NCBI GenBank assembly: GCA_017893485.1
Contig: CM030366.1
Coordinates: 105,621,796-105,685,795, forward strand
DNA length: 64,000 bases
Direction of reading: 5' to 3'
DNA from: Hemerocallis citrina
Lineage: Eukaryota > Streptophyta > Magnoliopsida > Asparagales > Asphodelaceae
Shown: one piece after another, positions 33,430 through 44,660 of the stretch
Numbering within the stretch: position 1 is the stretch's first letter
Layout of the letters: the number at the start of each line of letters is the position of its first letter
Position numbers and translations under genes: made by a program
The notes under the pieces: generated by a model
What the model saw: the letters and a program-made list of their open reading frames with translations, nothing else
Databases searched by the model: none
What the model was told of the DNA's origin: nothing

Positions 33430-34116
33430 ATGCCTCCCAGAAAAGTAAGATCCAGGGGGTCCAACCGTGGACCCAACCCTGCCGATCAGCAAGAGGTAGT
33501 CCCCGTCCAACCCGCTCCGCAACATGGACAACCCCCGCTTCAAGTAGAGGACTCTCTTCAACAAGATCAGAGTCAGCAACCCCCCAAGGGTCCTGCCGGT
33601 CCACAGAATGCCGGTGCGGGGGGCTCCCGCATGAAGCAACCTCTCCACCAAGACCGCGTCTCCATACACAATGCCTCTTCAGATTCTATGGCCTCCCATA
33701 ATCGCCGAACTTCTGACTTCCAATGACAAGTCCCAAATCGGCCAAAAGAGGTGGACCTTCGCCACCGTCTGGATGAAAAGCAGGCCCGAGAGGGAACCTC
33801 CCGCCAACACCGTCCGGATGAGCGATCTCCCCGCCGCCGAGAATACAGAAGGTCTCCTACCCGAAGGGAGCAAAGAGAATCCCCCGAGCATCACAGAAGA
33901 AGACCACGCTCCCCCGCAGGTCGGCAGCAGCCTAGGAACGATGAGGCGCCAATCACCCGTGCCGAGATCCAACGAGTTGGAGCACAACTCTCTCATAGAG
34001 TTCCTCCTCACACTCGTCCCGCAAACAGCTCTTTCCCAGAGCCGAGCTCTTCCGCTCCGCTCGCCTACGAAGCAGACCTCTTCTCAGACAGTTCGGAGCC
34101 CATAACTCTCTCCTAG
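33430..34116 (+). pseudogene. Tat-type gag, N-terminal part, frameshifted
   Basis: An ATG at 33430 starts MPPRKVRSRGSNRG, followed by a Pro/Gln-rich region to a stop at 33726. From 33751 a second frame continues with DLRHRLDEKQAREG and an Arg/Ser/Pro-rich stretch (RRREYRRSPTRREQRESPEH), the basic low-complexity N-terminus typical of Tat-group gag. A frameshift lies between 33700 and 33750. The globular gag domain and zinc knuckle are missing because the reading passes straight into the 117-bp repeat array at about 34000, so the array seems to start inside gag. Confidence 0.72.
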
Positions 34117-35960
34117 AGTTGCTCCTCAAACTCGCCTCCCAAACGGCTCTCTTCCAGAGCCGAGCTCTCCACTCCGCTCACCTCGGAGCGGACCTCTTCT
34201 CAACGAGTTCGGAGCTCGCAACTCTCTCCAAGAGCTCCTCCTCGCACTCGTCTCACAAACGGCTCTCTTCCAGCGCCGAGCTCTCCACTCCGCTCACCTC
34301 GGAGCGGACCTCTTCTCAACGAGTTCGGAGCTCGCAACTCTCTCCAAGAGCTCCTCCTCGCACTCGTCTCACAAACGGCTCTCTTCCAGAGCCGAGCTCT
34401 CCACTCTGCTCACCTCGGAGCGGACCACTTATCAACGAGTTCGGAGCGCACAACTCTCTCCTAGAGTTGCTCCTCAAACTCATCTCGCAAATGGCTCTCT
34501 TCCAGAGCCGAGCTTTTCCCTCCGCTCGCTGCCGAAGCGGACCTCTTCTCGATGAGTTCGGAGCGCACAACTCTCTCCTAGAGTTGCTCCTCAAACTCAT
34601 CTCGCAAATGGCTCTCTTCTAGAGCCGAGCTCTTCCCTCCGCTCGCCACCGAAGCGGACCTCTTCTCAACAAGTCCGGAGCGCACAACTCTCTCCTAGAG
34701 TTGCTCCTCAAACTCAACTCCCAAATGGCTCTCTTCCAGAGCCGAGCTCTCCACTCCGCTCACCTCGGAGCGGACCTCTTCTCAACGAGTTCGGGGCTCG
34801 CAACTCTCTCCAAGAGCTCCTCCTCGCACTCGTCTCACAAACGGCTCTCTTCCAGAGCCGAGCTCTCCACTCCGCTCACCTCGGAGCGGACCTCTTCTCA
34901 ACCAGTTCGGAGCTCACAACTCTCTCCTAGAGTTGCTCCTCAAACTCATCTCCCAAATGGCTCTCTCCCAGAGCCGAGCTCTTCGCTCCGCTCGCCTCCG
35001 AAGTGGACCTCTTCTCAGACAGTTCGGAGCCCACAACTCTCTCCTAGAGTTGCTCCTCAAACCCGCCTCCCAAATGGCTCTCTCCCAGAGCCGAGCTCTT
35101 TGCTCCGCTGGCCTCCGAAGCGGACCTCTTCTCAGACAGTTCGGAGCCCACAACTCTCTCCTAGAGTTGCTCCTCAAACTTGCCTCCCAAACGGCTCTCT
35201 TCCAGAGCCGAGCTCTCCACTCCGCTCACCTCGGAGCGGACCTCTTCTCAACGAGTTCGGAGCTCGCAACTCTCTCCAAGAGCTCCTCCTCGCACTCGTC
35301 TCACAAACGGCTCTCTTCCAGCGCCGAGCTCTCCACTCCGCTCACCTCGGAGTGGACCTCTTCTCAACGAGTTCGGAGCTCGCAACTCTCTCCAAGAGCT
35401 CCTCCTCGCACTCGTCTCACAAACGGCTCTCTTCCAGAGCCGAGCTCTCCACTCTGCTCATCTCGGAGCCGACCACTTATCAACGAGTTCGGAGCGCACA
35501 ACTCTCTCCTAGAGTTGCTCCTCAAACTCATCTCGCAAATGGCTCTCTTCCAGAGCCGAGCTCTTCCCTCCGCTCGCCGCCGAAGCGGACCTCTTCTCAA
35601 CAAGTCCGGAGCGCACAACTCTCTCCAAGAGCTCCCCCTCGCACTCGTCTCACAAATGGCTCTCTTCCAGAGCCGAGCTCTTCCCTCCGCTCGCCGCCGA
35701 AGCGGACCTCTTCTCAACAAGTCCGAAGCGCATGACTCTATCCTAGAGTTGCTCCTCAAACTCGTCTCCCAAATGGCTCTCTTCCAGAGCCGAGCTCTTC
35801 CCTCCGCTCGCCGCCGAAGCGGATCCCTTATCAACAAGTTCGGAGCTACAGCTCTCCCCTAGAGTTGCTCCTCAAACTCATCTCACAAATGGCTCTCTTC
35901 CAGAGCCGAGCTCTTTGCTCCGCTCACCTCCAAGGCGGACCACTTCTCAACGAGTTCGGA
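34000..35960 (+). repeat. Tandem array, about 116-117 bp x 17
   Basis: GGCTCTCTTCCAGAGCCGAG recurs about every 116-117 bp (starts near 34145, 34261, 34377, 34493, 34610, 34727, 34843, 34959, 35076, 35193 and on). Each unit also contains GAGTTGCTCCTCAAACT or its variant GAGCTCCTCCTCGCACT, and TCGGAG(C)..CAACTCTCTCC. Because 117 is 39 codons, all frames stay open for long stretches and give spurious Leu/Ser/Arg-rich ORFs up to 344 codons. Two monomer subtypes alternate. GAGCTC (SacI) sites recur in every unit. Confidence 0.95.
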
Positions 35961-35999
35961 GTCCAGCTTCTTCTACATGGCTGCTCCCACAACTTGCTA

Positions 36000-36960
36000 A
36001 GCACCACACGATGGTTCGGAGTCCAGCACTCGGCTCGACTCTTCTTCCTCGGCTCGCCCACAGACGAGCCGGAAGTAGATCGCCGTTCGAAATTGCTCCT
36101 GCAGCCGTTGAATGGATCGGAGTCCAACACTTGGCTCGATTCTACTTCGCAAGATCGCTCCTAAGCGGACTAGAAGTAGCTCGCCATTCGAAACTGCTCC
36201 TGCATCCCTCAAACTAACCTCACGATGGTTCGGAGTCCAGCACTCGGCTCGACTCTTCTTCCTCGGCTCGTCCATAGACGAGCCAGAAGTAGATCGCCGT
36301 TCGAAATTGCTCCTGCAGCCGTTGAATGGATCGAAGTCCAACACTTGGCTCGATTCTACTTCGCAAGTTCGCTCCTAAGCGGACTAGGAGTAGCTCGCCA
36401 TTCGAAACTACTCTTGCATCCCTTGAACTAACCTCACAATGGTTCGGAGTCCAGCACTCAGCTCGACTCTTCTTCCTCGGCTCGTCCTTAGACGAGCCAG
36501 GAGTAGATCGCCATTCGAAATTGCTCCTGCAGCCGTTGAATGGATCGGAGTCCAACACTTGGCTCGATTCTACTTCGCAAGTTCGCTCCTAAGCGGACTA
36601 GAAGTAACTCGCCATTCGAAACTGCTCCTGCATCCCTCAAACTAACCTCACGATGGTTCGGAGTCCAGCACTCGGCTCGACTCTTCTTCCTCGGCTCGTC
36701 CATAGACGAGCCGAAAGTAGATCGCCGTTCGAAATTGCTCCTGCAGCCGTTGAATGGTTCGGAGTCCAACACTTGGTTCGATTCTACTTCGCAAGTTCGC
36801 TCCTAAGCGAACTAGAAGTAGCTCGCCATTCGGAACTGCTCCCACAACCTTAAACTAATCTAACGATGGTCGGGGTCCTATGGCTCGACTTTACTTCACC
36901 GGCTCGTCCTTAAACAGGCCGGAGGAAGATGGCCATTCCGAACTGCCCCCACGACCATCC
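36000..36960 (+). repeat. Tandem array, 214-bp dimeric unit x 4.5
   Basis: ATGGTTCGGAGTCCAGCACT recurs at 36011, 36225, 36439 and 36653, with a diverged start at 36866, an almost exact 214-bp period. Each unit is itself two related halves of about 107 bp (TCGGAGTCCAGCACTCGGCT versus TCGGAGTCCAACACTTGGCT). The half-unit core TTCGGAGTCCA..GCCATTCGAAACTGCTCC is recognisable, reverse-complemented, at 63490-63960. Confidence 0.95.
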
Positions 36961-36974
36961 GAGCTGAGCTACCC

Positions 36975-37180
36975 ATCTACCGCCAAGCAAAGCAGATGAA
37001 GAGCGAGAAGAAAAAGAGGCTAATGGGTCAAGGTCGGATCCAATACCCTCGGTCCGACCCATACCCTTCTTAGCTCCTTCATTCTTCTCCTTCTTCAGTC
37101 TTCCCGCCAAAAGTACCCAACACTTCTGCTCTTCTTCACTGTGCGAAAGAACGAGGCAGGGGAGAGAACCGAATGCCTCT
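36975..37180 (+). repeat. Direct repeat A1 (pair with 39705-39900)
   Basis: AAAAAGAGGCTAA, TCGGATCC..ATACCC.CGGTCCGACC and CATACCCTTCTTAGCTCCTT occur here and again at 39736-39810. A GGAGAGAACC..TGTCTCTCCTCC block follows in both places. They mark a large internal duplication of the repeat region. Confidence 0.85.
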
Positions 37181-37189
37181 CCTCCCCTT

Positions 37190-37480
37190 CCTCTTTCTTC
37201 TCAAGGCCAAGCTCTTTACTTCGCTTACCTCCAAAGCAGAGCTCTTCTCAGCGAGTTCGGAGCTAAAACTCTCTCCTAGAGTTGCTCCTCAAACTCCTCG
37301 TCCAGATGGCTCTCCTAGAGCCGAGCTCTTCACTCCGCTCACTTCCAAAGCGGAGCTCTTCTCCACAAGTTCGAAGCACAACTCTCTCCCAGAGTTCCTC
37401 CTCAAACTTGTCCCTCAAATAGCTCTTCTCGACGAGATCGGAGCTAAAACTCTCTTAGAATTGCTCCTTGCGCTCACTTC
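37190..37480 (+). repeat. Variant 117-bp repeat units, block 1
   Basis: CTCCGCTCACTTCCAAAGCG and GAGTTGCTCCTCAAACTCC mark two to three diverged units of the 34000-35960 repeat family, with GGAGCTCTTCTC in place of GGACCTCTTCTC. Confidence 0.85.
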
Positions 37481-38004
37481 AAAGAATGGGTCTTCCCATG
37501 GCTCTTACGAGGATCTTCCTAGCACCTCTTCTCCACCCCTAGGAGTGGAGCTCCTCTTCAAAAATCTCCAAAACCGAACAGAATAAAGGCAGAGCTTCAG
37601 AGCCCCTCACCTCTCCCATATGCCGACCCATCCTCCCGAGCCGAGGAGTAGAGCTTCATCGACCCATCCCCTTCATCAACTCACCGAGCTTCTCCTCATG
37701 CTCGAGCCGTCCGAACTCCGAGCTCTACTACACCGAGCTACTTCGGGCAGAAGGTGAACTACTGAGTTACCGAGCCGAGCAAACAAGGAAGAAGCCGATC
37801 TGATCCGAGGTGCCGGGGTACCGACCCTCGTATATGGAGAAAAATTCGGCCGACCCCATCTAACCGTTGGATCATCTCAAAATTCACACTCAAGCGTGAT
37901 GAACGGATCAGATCGCACCACGTCACCGCAAAACGACAAGATAACGTTTTCTCGAAACTCGTGCTTCTTGCCTTGTGATTCGCACCACGATCGTGATCAG
38001 CCGT

Positions 38005-38560
38005 CCAGATGGCTCTTCTACAAGTCGAGCTCTTCACTCCGCTCGCCTCCAAAGCGGTGCTCTTCTCAAACGAGTTCGGAGCTAAAACTCTCTCCTAGAG
38101 TTGCTCCTCAAACTCCTCTTCCAGACGGCTCTTCTACAAGTCGAGCTCTTCACTCCGCTCGCCTCCAAAGCGGAGCTCTTCTCAAACGAGTTCGGAGCTA
38201 AAACTCTCTCCTAGAGTTGCTTCTCAAACTCCTCTTCCAGATGGCTCTTCTACAAATCGAGCTCCCTACTCTGCTCGCCTCCAAAGCGGAGCTCTTCCAA
38301 ACGAGTTCGAAGCTAAAACTCTCTCCTAGAGTTGCTCCTCAAACTCCTCGTCCAGATGGCTCCTAGAGCCGAGCTCTTCGCTCCGCTCACCTCCAAAGCG
38401 GAGCTCTTCTCCACAAGTTCAGAGCACAACTTTCTCCTAGAGTTCCTCCTCAATCTTGTCTCTCAAATAGCTCTTCTCGACGAGATCGGAGCACAACTCT
38501 CCCCTAGAGTTGCTCCTTGCACTCACTTCACAGAATGGGTCTTCCCATTGCTCTTACGAG
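38005..38560 (+). repeat. Variant 117-bp repeat units, block 2
   Basis: GGCTCTTCTACAAGTCGAGC recurs at 38011, 38127 and 38243 (period about 116), followed by two more diverged units. Same family as 37190-37480. Confidence 0.88.
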
Positions 38561-39704
38561 GATCTTCCCAGCACCGCTTCTCCACTATGCGAGAGAACAA
38601 GGCAGAGGAGAGAACCCAGATGCCTCTCCTCCCATTCCTCTTCTCCTCTTCTCTGAGCTACTACGGGCAGAGGGTCAACTACTGACGCGCCGAGCCGAGG
38701 TACCGGGGTACCGACCCTCGTATATGGCAAAAAATCATCCCGAGGCGAAGTCACCGTCGGTTCTCTCCAAAATTCGTGTCAGAATTCGATGGACGGTTCA
38801 GATCGTGCCACGCTCACAAAACGACAAGATAACGTTTTCTCGTGATCTGAACCCAATCCTCGTGATGCGTGCCATGATGAACGGCCCAGATCCGGCCACG
38901 CATATCTTCCGAGATGCCTGCCACCGGCTCGCCCGGTCGAGCTGCCGAACAGCTCAGCCGAGCTACTGGGCACAGGGGAGGAACCCTCAAGAGATACTTC
39001 CCTAAAAACGTCCAACTCAGCACCTCGGCCAAACAGCCCTGACGCGTCGAGCCGAGGTACCGGGGTACCGACCCTCGTATATGGCAAAAAATCATCCCGA
39101 GGCGAAGTCACCGTCGGATCTCTCCAAAATTCGCGTCAGAATTCGATGGACGGTTCAGATCGTGCCACGATCACAAAACGACAAGATAACGTTTTCTCGT
39201 GATCTGAACTCCATCCTCGTGATGCGCGCCATGATGAACGGCCCAGATTCTGCCACGTGTACCTTCCGAACTGCCTTCCATCGGCCTGCCCGACCGAGCT
39301 ACCGAACAGCTTAGTCGAGCAGCTGAGTTACTGGGCACGGAAGGGTGGAACCTTCAAGAAATGCTTCCTCCAAAATAGCCAACTCAGCACCTCGGCCAAG
39401 CAGCCCTGATGTGCCGAGCCGAGGTGCCGGGGTACCGACCCTCGTATATGGCGAAAAAACTGGCCGACCCATATCAACCGTTGGATCTTATAAAAAAGCG
39501 CGCTCGTCATGATGGATGGCCCAGATGCTGCCACGTCCACTAAACGACAAGATAACGTTTTCTCGAAACTCATGCCTCTTGTCTCGTGATTCGCGCCACG
39601 ATCGTGATTAACCGTCCAGATTGAGCCGCGTAGCTTGGATCTGCCAATCTACCAAACTGCGGAGCGGTGAAAAATGTACCTCAAAATCCGTGCTCGGATT
39701 CGCC

Positions 39705-39900
39705 GAACAAAGCAAGCAGATGAAGAGGAAGAAAGAAAAAGAGGCTAACGGTCGGGGTCGGATCCGATACCCACGGTCCGACCCATACCCTTCTTAGCTC
39801 CTTCATTCTTCTCCTTCTCCCCCAACACTTCTCCTCTTCTCTACTGTGCGGAAGAACAAGGCAGAGGAGAGAACCCAATTGTCTCTCCTCCCCTTCCTCT
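39705..39900 (+). repeat. Direct repeat A2 (pair with 36975-37180)
   Basis: Second copy of the block containing GGTCCGACCCATACCCTTCT. A short tandem duplication (GCGGAAGAACAAGGCAGAGG) with 72-bp spacing follows at 39846-39975. Confidence 0.85.
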
Positions 39901-40739
39901 TCTCCTCTTCTCCACTGTGCGGAAGAACAAGGCAGAGGAGAAAACCCAATTGTCTCTCCTCCCCTTCCACTTCTTCTCCCCTTCACTGCACCGAAGCTCC
40001 TCGCCCATCCCCTTCGTCAACTCGCCGAAGCTCCCTTCTGTCCTCTAGCTCGAGTCGACACGAAGGAAAAGAAGTAGAGTCGAGGTAGGAGACGAGACGA
40101 AAAGAAGAAGAAGCAGAGGAGAAAAGAAGAAGCAGAGGAGAAGAATGAACAGCAGCGGAAAAAAAAAAAAGGGGCCACGTGGCATCATCTCAATGATCCG
40201 AGGTGCCGATCCGAGGTGCCGGGGTACCGACCCTCGTATATGGAGAAAAATTCGACCGAACCCATCTCACCGTCGGATCGTCTCAAAATTCTTGCTAAAA
40301 CATGATGAACGTCTCAGATCTCGCCACGTCACCACAAAACGACAAGATAACGTTTTCTCGAAACTCGTGCGTCTTGTCTCGTGATTCGCGCCACGATCGT
40401 GATCAACCGTCCAGATTGAGCCACGTAGCTCGGATCTCAAATCCGAGCTACCGACCTACCGAACAGCAAAGTGAAAAAAAAATCTCCTCAAAATCCGTGC
40501 TCGGATTGGCCGAACAAGAAGCAGATCCGAGGAGCTCAGATTTTCCGAACAAGGAAGAAGAGGAGAGAGAGAGAGAGAAAAAGAATTAAAAAAAAAAAAG
40601 AAAAAAAAAAGGGAGGGGGGGCACGTGGGCCGGGGTTCGACCCGTTAAGGATCCGAACCCCTAAACCCACTTCAGCTTCCCTTCTTCTTCTCCACTCTCC
40701 CGCCAAAACAAAAACAAAGTAAAAAACCAACTCCAAAAG

Positions 40740-41480
40740 CTCCGTCACCCCGAGCTCCCTCTCCATTGCCGAGCTCCCCCACAGTCCACTGAGCCAAGCT
40801 CACGCATCCACCTCCGTCGAGCTCCGCCGTCGACCTCCATGCTCGCCCATTCGCCGAGCTCTTCGCCCAAGCTCCGAACCCATTCGTCGAGCCCGTTCTC
40901 CCGAGCTCCGCACACGACGAGCTCCACAAGCTGCTCCTCGCCACCTTCGTCGAAGCTTCTTGCTGAGTAAATGTGCCGAGCTCCCCGCCGAAGAGCTCCA
41001 TTCAAATATGCCGAAGCATCGAACTCCGAACTCTACTCCAACTCCTCGCCATGCCGAGCTCTTCGTCCAAGCTCCGAACTCATCGTCGGAGTTCTCCCGA
41101 GCTCCACGAGCTCTCACCTCCAAGCTCCAACTCCAAGTGCCGAGCTCTCCACCGCTCCGAGCTCTCACCTCCAAGCTCCATTCCGACGCCGAGCTCCATT
41201 ACCGAGCTCACAACTCCACACACCGAGCTCTCACCTCCAAGCTCCAACTACAAGTGCCGAGCTCCCCACTGCCGAGCTCCAGCGGCGAGCTCCTCCACGG
41301 CAAACGAGCTCCTCTTCATCAAAAGTTCGCCAAACGACCTTCAAGCTCGAGCTCTCGAACCGAGCTCCACGTCGCCGAGCGCCAACGCCTCTCCACTGTC
41401 GACCTCCTCCACGTTCGTCGAGTTCGTCTCGCTCCGAGCTACACCGCGATCGCCGCCTGACGAGCTCTCTAGCTTGGGTC
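40740..41480 (+). repeat. CCGAGCTC-rich degenerate repeat
   Basis: CGAGCTC occurs every 10-40 bp, in units such as GAGCTCTCACCTCCAAGCTC with near-copies at 41108, 41162 and 41226. Long open frames here are by-products of low complexity and are not supported as genes. Confidence 0.85.
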
Positions 41481-41919
41481 GGCGAGTCGAAGGTTTGGTC
41501 GAACGAACGAAGGAAGAAGAAGAGATAGAAGCAGCGGAGAAGAAGCAGCGGGAAAAAGAAAGAAAAAATAATAATAATAAAAATAAACGCCACGTGGCAG
41601 CATCCTACGCATCTGGCCGAGCCGAGCCATCTTCGCCAAAGCGCCGAGCCGAGGAACCGGGGTACCGAGGCTGTAAATTGAGAAAAAAACAGGCCGACCC
41701 ACACGATCCGTCCGATCGTCTCAAAATTCGCGTCGCGACACGATCGACGCTCAGGAATGCGCCACGTGTCCCGATCGTGATCTGCCTCACGATGCGCGCA
41801 AATCTGATCATGATGGACGGCCAGAAACGCGCCACGTGTCCAGATCGTGATCTGCCTCACGATGCGTGCTCATCTGACCATGATGGACGGCCTGAAATCT
41901 GCCACGTGTCCAGGTAATA

Positions 41920-42235
41920 TTTAAATTATTTATTTATTTATTTAATTGTTTTTTTATTTAAAAATCCGAAAAAAAATATTTAAAAATTGAAAAAAATTAA
42001 ATAAAAATTCTAAAAATAATTATAAATTCAGAAAAAATTATTTTAAAATTCTGAAAAATATAATTATTTAATTAGAATAATTATTTAATATTTTTGATAA
42101 TTAATTATTTAATTCGGAAAATGAATAAAAAATTCAAAAAAATGAGAAAAAATTCAGAAAAATCTGGAAAAATCACCAAAAATTCAGAAAATTCTGAGAA
42201 TATTTTTGGGCATTTTACAAGCCCATAATAACACT
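41920..42235 (+). other. AT-rich block before the PPT
   Basis: Runs of AAAAATTCAGAAAA and ATTTAATTATT with almost no G or C outside GAA/TTC. The same block in reverse complement lies at 59850-60190 in the related element, so it is a structural part of the family. Confidence 0.8.
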
Positions 42236-42342
42236 GTTACACCCCGAGCAAGATTCTAAACTCCCTTAAGAACACCGATAAAATCCCGCACGCCATTAAA
42301 ACAATAAAACTACTCCTCAAAGGCTGATCAAACTCAGTCTTC

Positions 42343-42354
42343 GGGAGTGGGGGG
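42343..42354 (+). promoter_or_regulatory. Polypurine tract of Tat-type derivative
   Basis: GGGAGTGGGGGG lies 4 nt before the 3' LTR. The sibling element has AGGAGTCGGGGC at the equivalent site. Confidence 0.88.
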
Positions 42355-42358
42355 CTCG

Positions 42359-42977
42359 TGATATGGCTAAAAATAGGATTAAATCGGAACCGTTCACATC
42401 GGACACGAATCTTAAAGCTCAGGGGTAAAACGGTAATTTCACCTACTAACGGGTCTGAAATGGGAACTGGGTATTTCTTCACGACCCAATAACCCACGAA
42501 CGGATCCACCTCAACTGGGTACGGGTCCTAACCCGAAACACACCCAGTCCAGAAAAGATAGAATTAGGGTTTCTGATTAATCCTAATCAACGGCTCTGAT
42601 TCACATCTATCTTTTCACCGAGAATTAAGGGATTACATTCCTAATCTGATTACGAGGATTTTATGCCTTATCCGATCATGGGAATCACATTCCTTATCTG
42701 ATCCCAACGGTGACTATAAATACCCCACACCCATCTCCATTAAGAGGTAATCAATCTTTCACCAGTTTTTACGCTCTTTCATAGTCTGCCAGATTACTGA
42801 CTTGAGCGTCGGAGGGTGCGTCGCCGGGATCAACCCCGGTGTCTCGCACTTCCTTGCAGGTGAACGGCGGGAGTCAACGGTCAAGCTCTGGCGGAACAGG
42901 TTAGGTGTTTGCTATTTAGGTTTTCCACGAACTCACAAATTCATCTGCTTGCCCCCACACCGAAATTAGCGGCAACA
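42359..42977 (+). repeat. 3' LTR of Tat-type derivative
   Basis: 619 bp, same length as the 5' LTR with 9 visible substitutions. It is followed by the right TSD GCTAC (42978-42982). Confidence 0.95.
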
Positions 42978-42982
42978 GCTAC

Positions 42983-43048
42983 TATGTTGTCCAAAGACAG
43001 AGTTGAATTATCAAACGGTGGATTCTATATATGGAACTAAGGATACAC
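42983..43048 (+). mobile_element. Old LTR, part 2
   Basis: A short piece of the host LTR between two insertions. It ends ..AAGGATACAC, and 46365 onwards continues TTGGTAAATCCATG, restoring the GGATACGC.TGGTAAATCC repeat seen at 46610-46800. Confidence 0.75.
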
Positions 43049-43547
43049 TGTAACACCCCGCAAAATTGAGTTATGACAATTTTTTACATGAGTGTTACGC
43101 ACATGTATTTTGTACCGTGACATGTAAAATCCATAACCTTATTATAAATGTCCTACGTGTTTTATATTTTGATTGTTTATGAATATTTTTTCGTTCTCTC
43201 GAATTTATTTTTGTAGTGATACGTGTGACGCACGTATTTACAGTGGACATGTTGGTTGTATTCTTTTTCAAAATAAAATTTATTAAGTATATATGTTTAT
43301 TTTTATTTGTGCATGAAACTTTAATTGTAATTAATTTAAACTAGGTTTTATTAATTTGAGTAACATATGCAAATTTTAATAAACACGTTTCCTAAAATTT
43401 GGTGTGCATTTTACATGCACACGAAAACACATAGAAAACCCGGGTTTTGCTCACACTTTATTTGGACCGGCCATTTTGAGTAGGAAGGAATTTTTTTTAA
43501 AAATAAGCTAGTAGGTGGTTAATTAATGTAGTGGGTAGTTAATAACA

Positions 43548-43575
43548 CCCCCCCCCCCCCCCCCCCCCCCCCCCC
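43548..43575 (+). repeat. C28 homopolymer
   Basis: An uninterrupted run of 28 C in an otherwise AT-rich LTR, followed 18 bp later by A20 (43594-43613). Homopolymer length may be affected by sequencing. Confidence 0.9.
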
Positions 43576-44419
43576 GCTCCCATCCAGATATCCAAAAAAA
43601 AAAAAAAAAAAAATTCTCTTCATAGTTGCACCTTCAGAGGAGGTTGTTGTTGGTTCTTTGAATCTCTTTTGGAGCCCTGTTTTTGGAGAGGGGATTGGAG
43701 CTTCTTGGAGTTCATTTGCTAGGGAGTAATTAAATTGATCAAATAGGTGGGTGTTCTCATTATCTTCTAATTTTTGTAAATTGTGTTTGCTTAGCCATGA
43801 TATGTGTAGATGTTAATTTAATTAGGGTGTATAAGTGTATAAGCTTTCTATAATTTTAATTGTGCACTCTTAGCTATAGTTAATATGTGAATATGTGGAG
43901 TTTTCATTGTTTTCTAAAAGGTTATTAATTTTGCATGTTAGAAATATGCAGATGAATAATGAAATTGGCATGTGTGTGTAAAGTAACATCTCTAGCAAAA
44001 TTTATTAGTACATGCTTAATTACAATCATGTAGTAGATAATTGAATTAATAGGAGTTTTATAGAATGTCTTTCTAGTAGAGAATTTATAAAATAAACCCA
44101 TGGAATTAAATTTCTCTATATACAATGAAGTGAAAATTCCCAAAAATATAGTTGTATAGGGAACAATAATTATATGGTTTAAGTTGTAGAACTATGAACA
44201 ATTCATGCAAGTTGGGCAATAATTTCCCTCATTTTGGGAATATATTGCTATAGGATTTATGTCAGGTTAATACACTAATGTTGAAGGGAAAAATTATTCT
44301 CTAGAATTGTAAAAGTAAATGCACAAAAATTTGATATCGAAATTTTTAATGAACTCATGAAACAGAGAGTGGCATCAAAAGAGTTAGGATAGTAAACTAA
44401 TTAGAATACGAGGCTTAAC

Positions 44420-44660
44420 TGCCTGGCTAGCGTGTGGGTTTTAGGGCGCTGTGTACATTTTACGAGTTGCGGGTATGAGTCGTGAAGAGCTCTGTTTTTC
44501 TTGAAATTTGATTTTTTTTTACTACTCCAGTGGCAACTGGACTTAAAATCAATTACTATAAAACCTTTACACCGAAAGCCTTTCGGATTCCTGGCATTTG
44601 TGGGCGATTGTGGTCTCTGCTGTGCTCCTAGGTTCGATCCCTGGGTGTACACATCTGTTT
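44420..44660 (+). other. Two tRNA-like (pol III promoter-like) modules
   Basis: GCCTGGCTAGCGTGTGGG followed by GCGGGTATGAGTC, and GTGGGCGATTGTGG followed by TAGGTTCGATCCCTGGGTG, look like A-box/B-box pairs (B box GGTTCGATCC). Each is followed by a T-rich tract. They are not functional tRNAs. Similar modules occur at the equivalent place in the 48360-48660 and 56638-56920 LTR regions. Confidence 0.5.

Larger units (their letters stand above)
37780..41920 (+). repeat. Dispersed and tandem modules with GGTACCGACCCTCGTATATG, six copies
   Basis: GGTACCGACCCTCGTATATG starts at 37817, 38707, 39063, 39431 and 40222, with a decayed copy at about 41660. Each is followed within 200 bp by ACGACAAGATAACGTTTTCT and a GATCGTGATC/GTCCAGAT segment. 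Copies 2-4 are spaced 356 and 368 bp apart, a tandem arrangement; the others are separated by 117-type repeats (38005-38560) or other blocks. The last copy shades into GCCACGTGTCC repeats at 41760-41915. Confidence 0.9.
32740..42977 (+). mobile_element. Tat-type LTR retrotransposon derivative with pol replaced by tandem repeats (10.2 kb)
   Basis: Two 619-bp LTRs (32740-33358 and 42359-42977) begin TGATATGGC and end CGGCAACA, with TSD GCTAC (32735-32739 and 42978-42982). A PBS-like sequence, a PPT and the 5' part of gag are present. Protease, reverse transcriptase, RNase H and integrase are absent; from about 34000 to 41500 the interior is tandem-repeat arrays. Both the GACTTGAGCGTCGGAGGGT block of the LTR and the GCCGCCGTCTGTGGGAA block after it are typical of the plant Tat/Ogre/Retand group. 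I count 9 differences between the LTRs (about 1.5%), eight of them transitions. It is non-autonomous and inserted within an older LTR. Confidence 0.93.

Noticed and set aside
34701..35862. Frames of 309 and 344 codons as repeat-containing proteins
   Set aside because: They exist because the 117-bp tandem unit is divisible by three; overlapping frames in several phases are equally open.
36000..36960. CRISPR-like array
   Set aside because: Contiguous tandem repeat without unique spacers, in a plant retrotransposon.
40973..41917. 314-codon frame and its overlaps near 41 kb
   Set aside because: Composed of GAGCTC-type low-complexity repeats; three frames are open at once and no start context or domain is seen.
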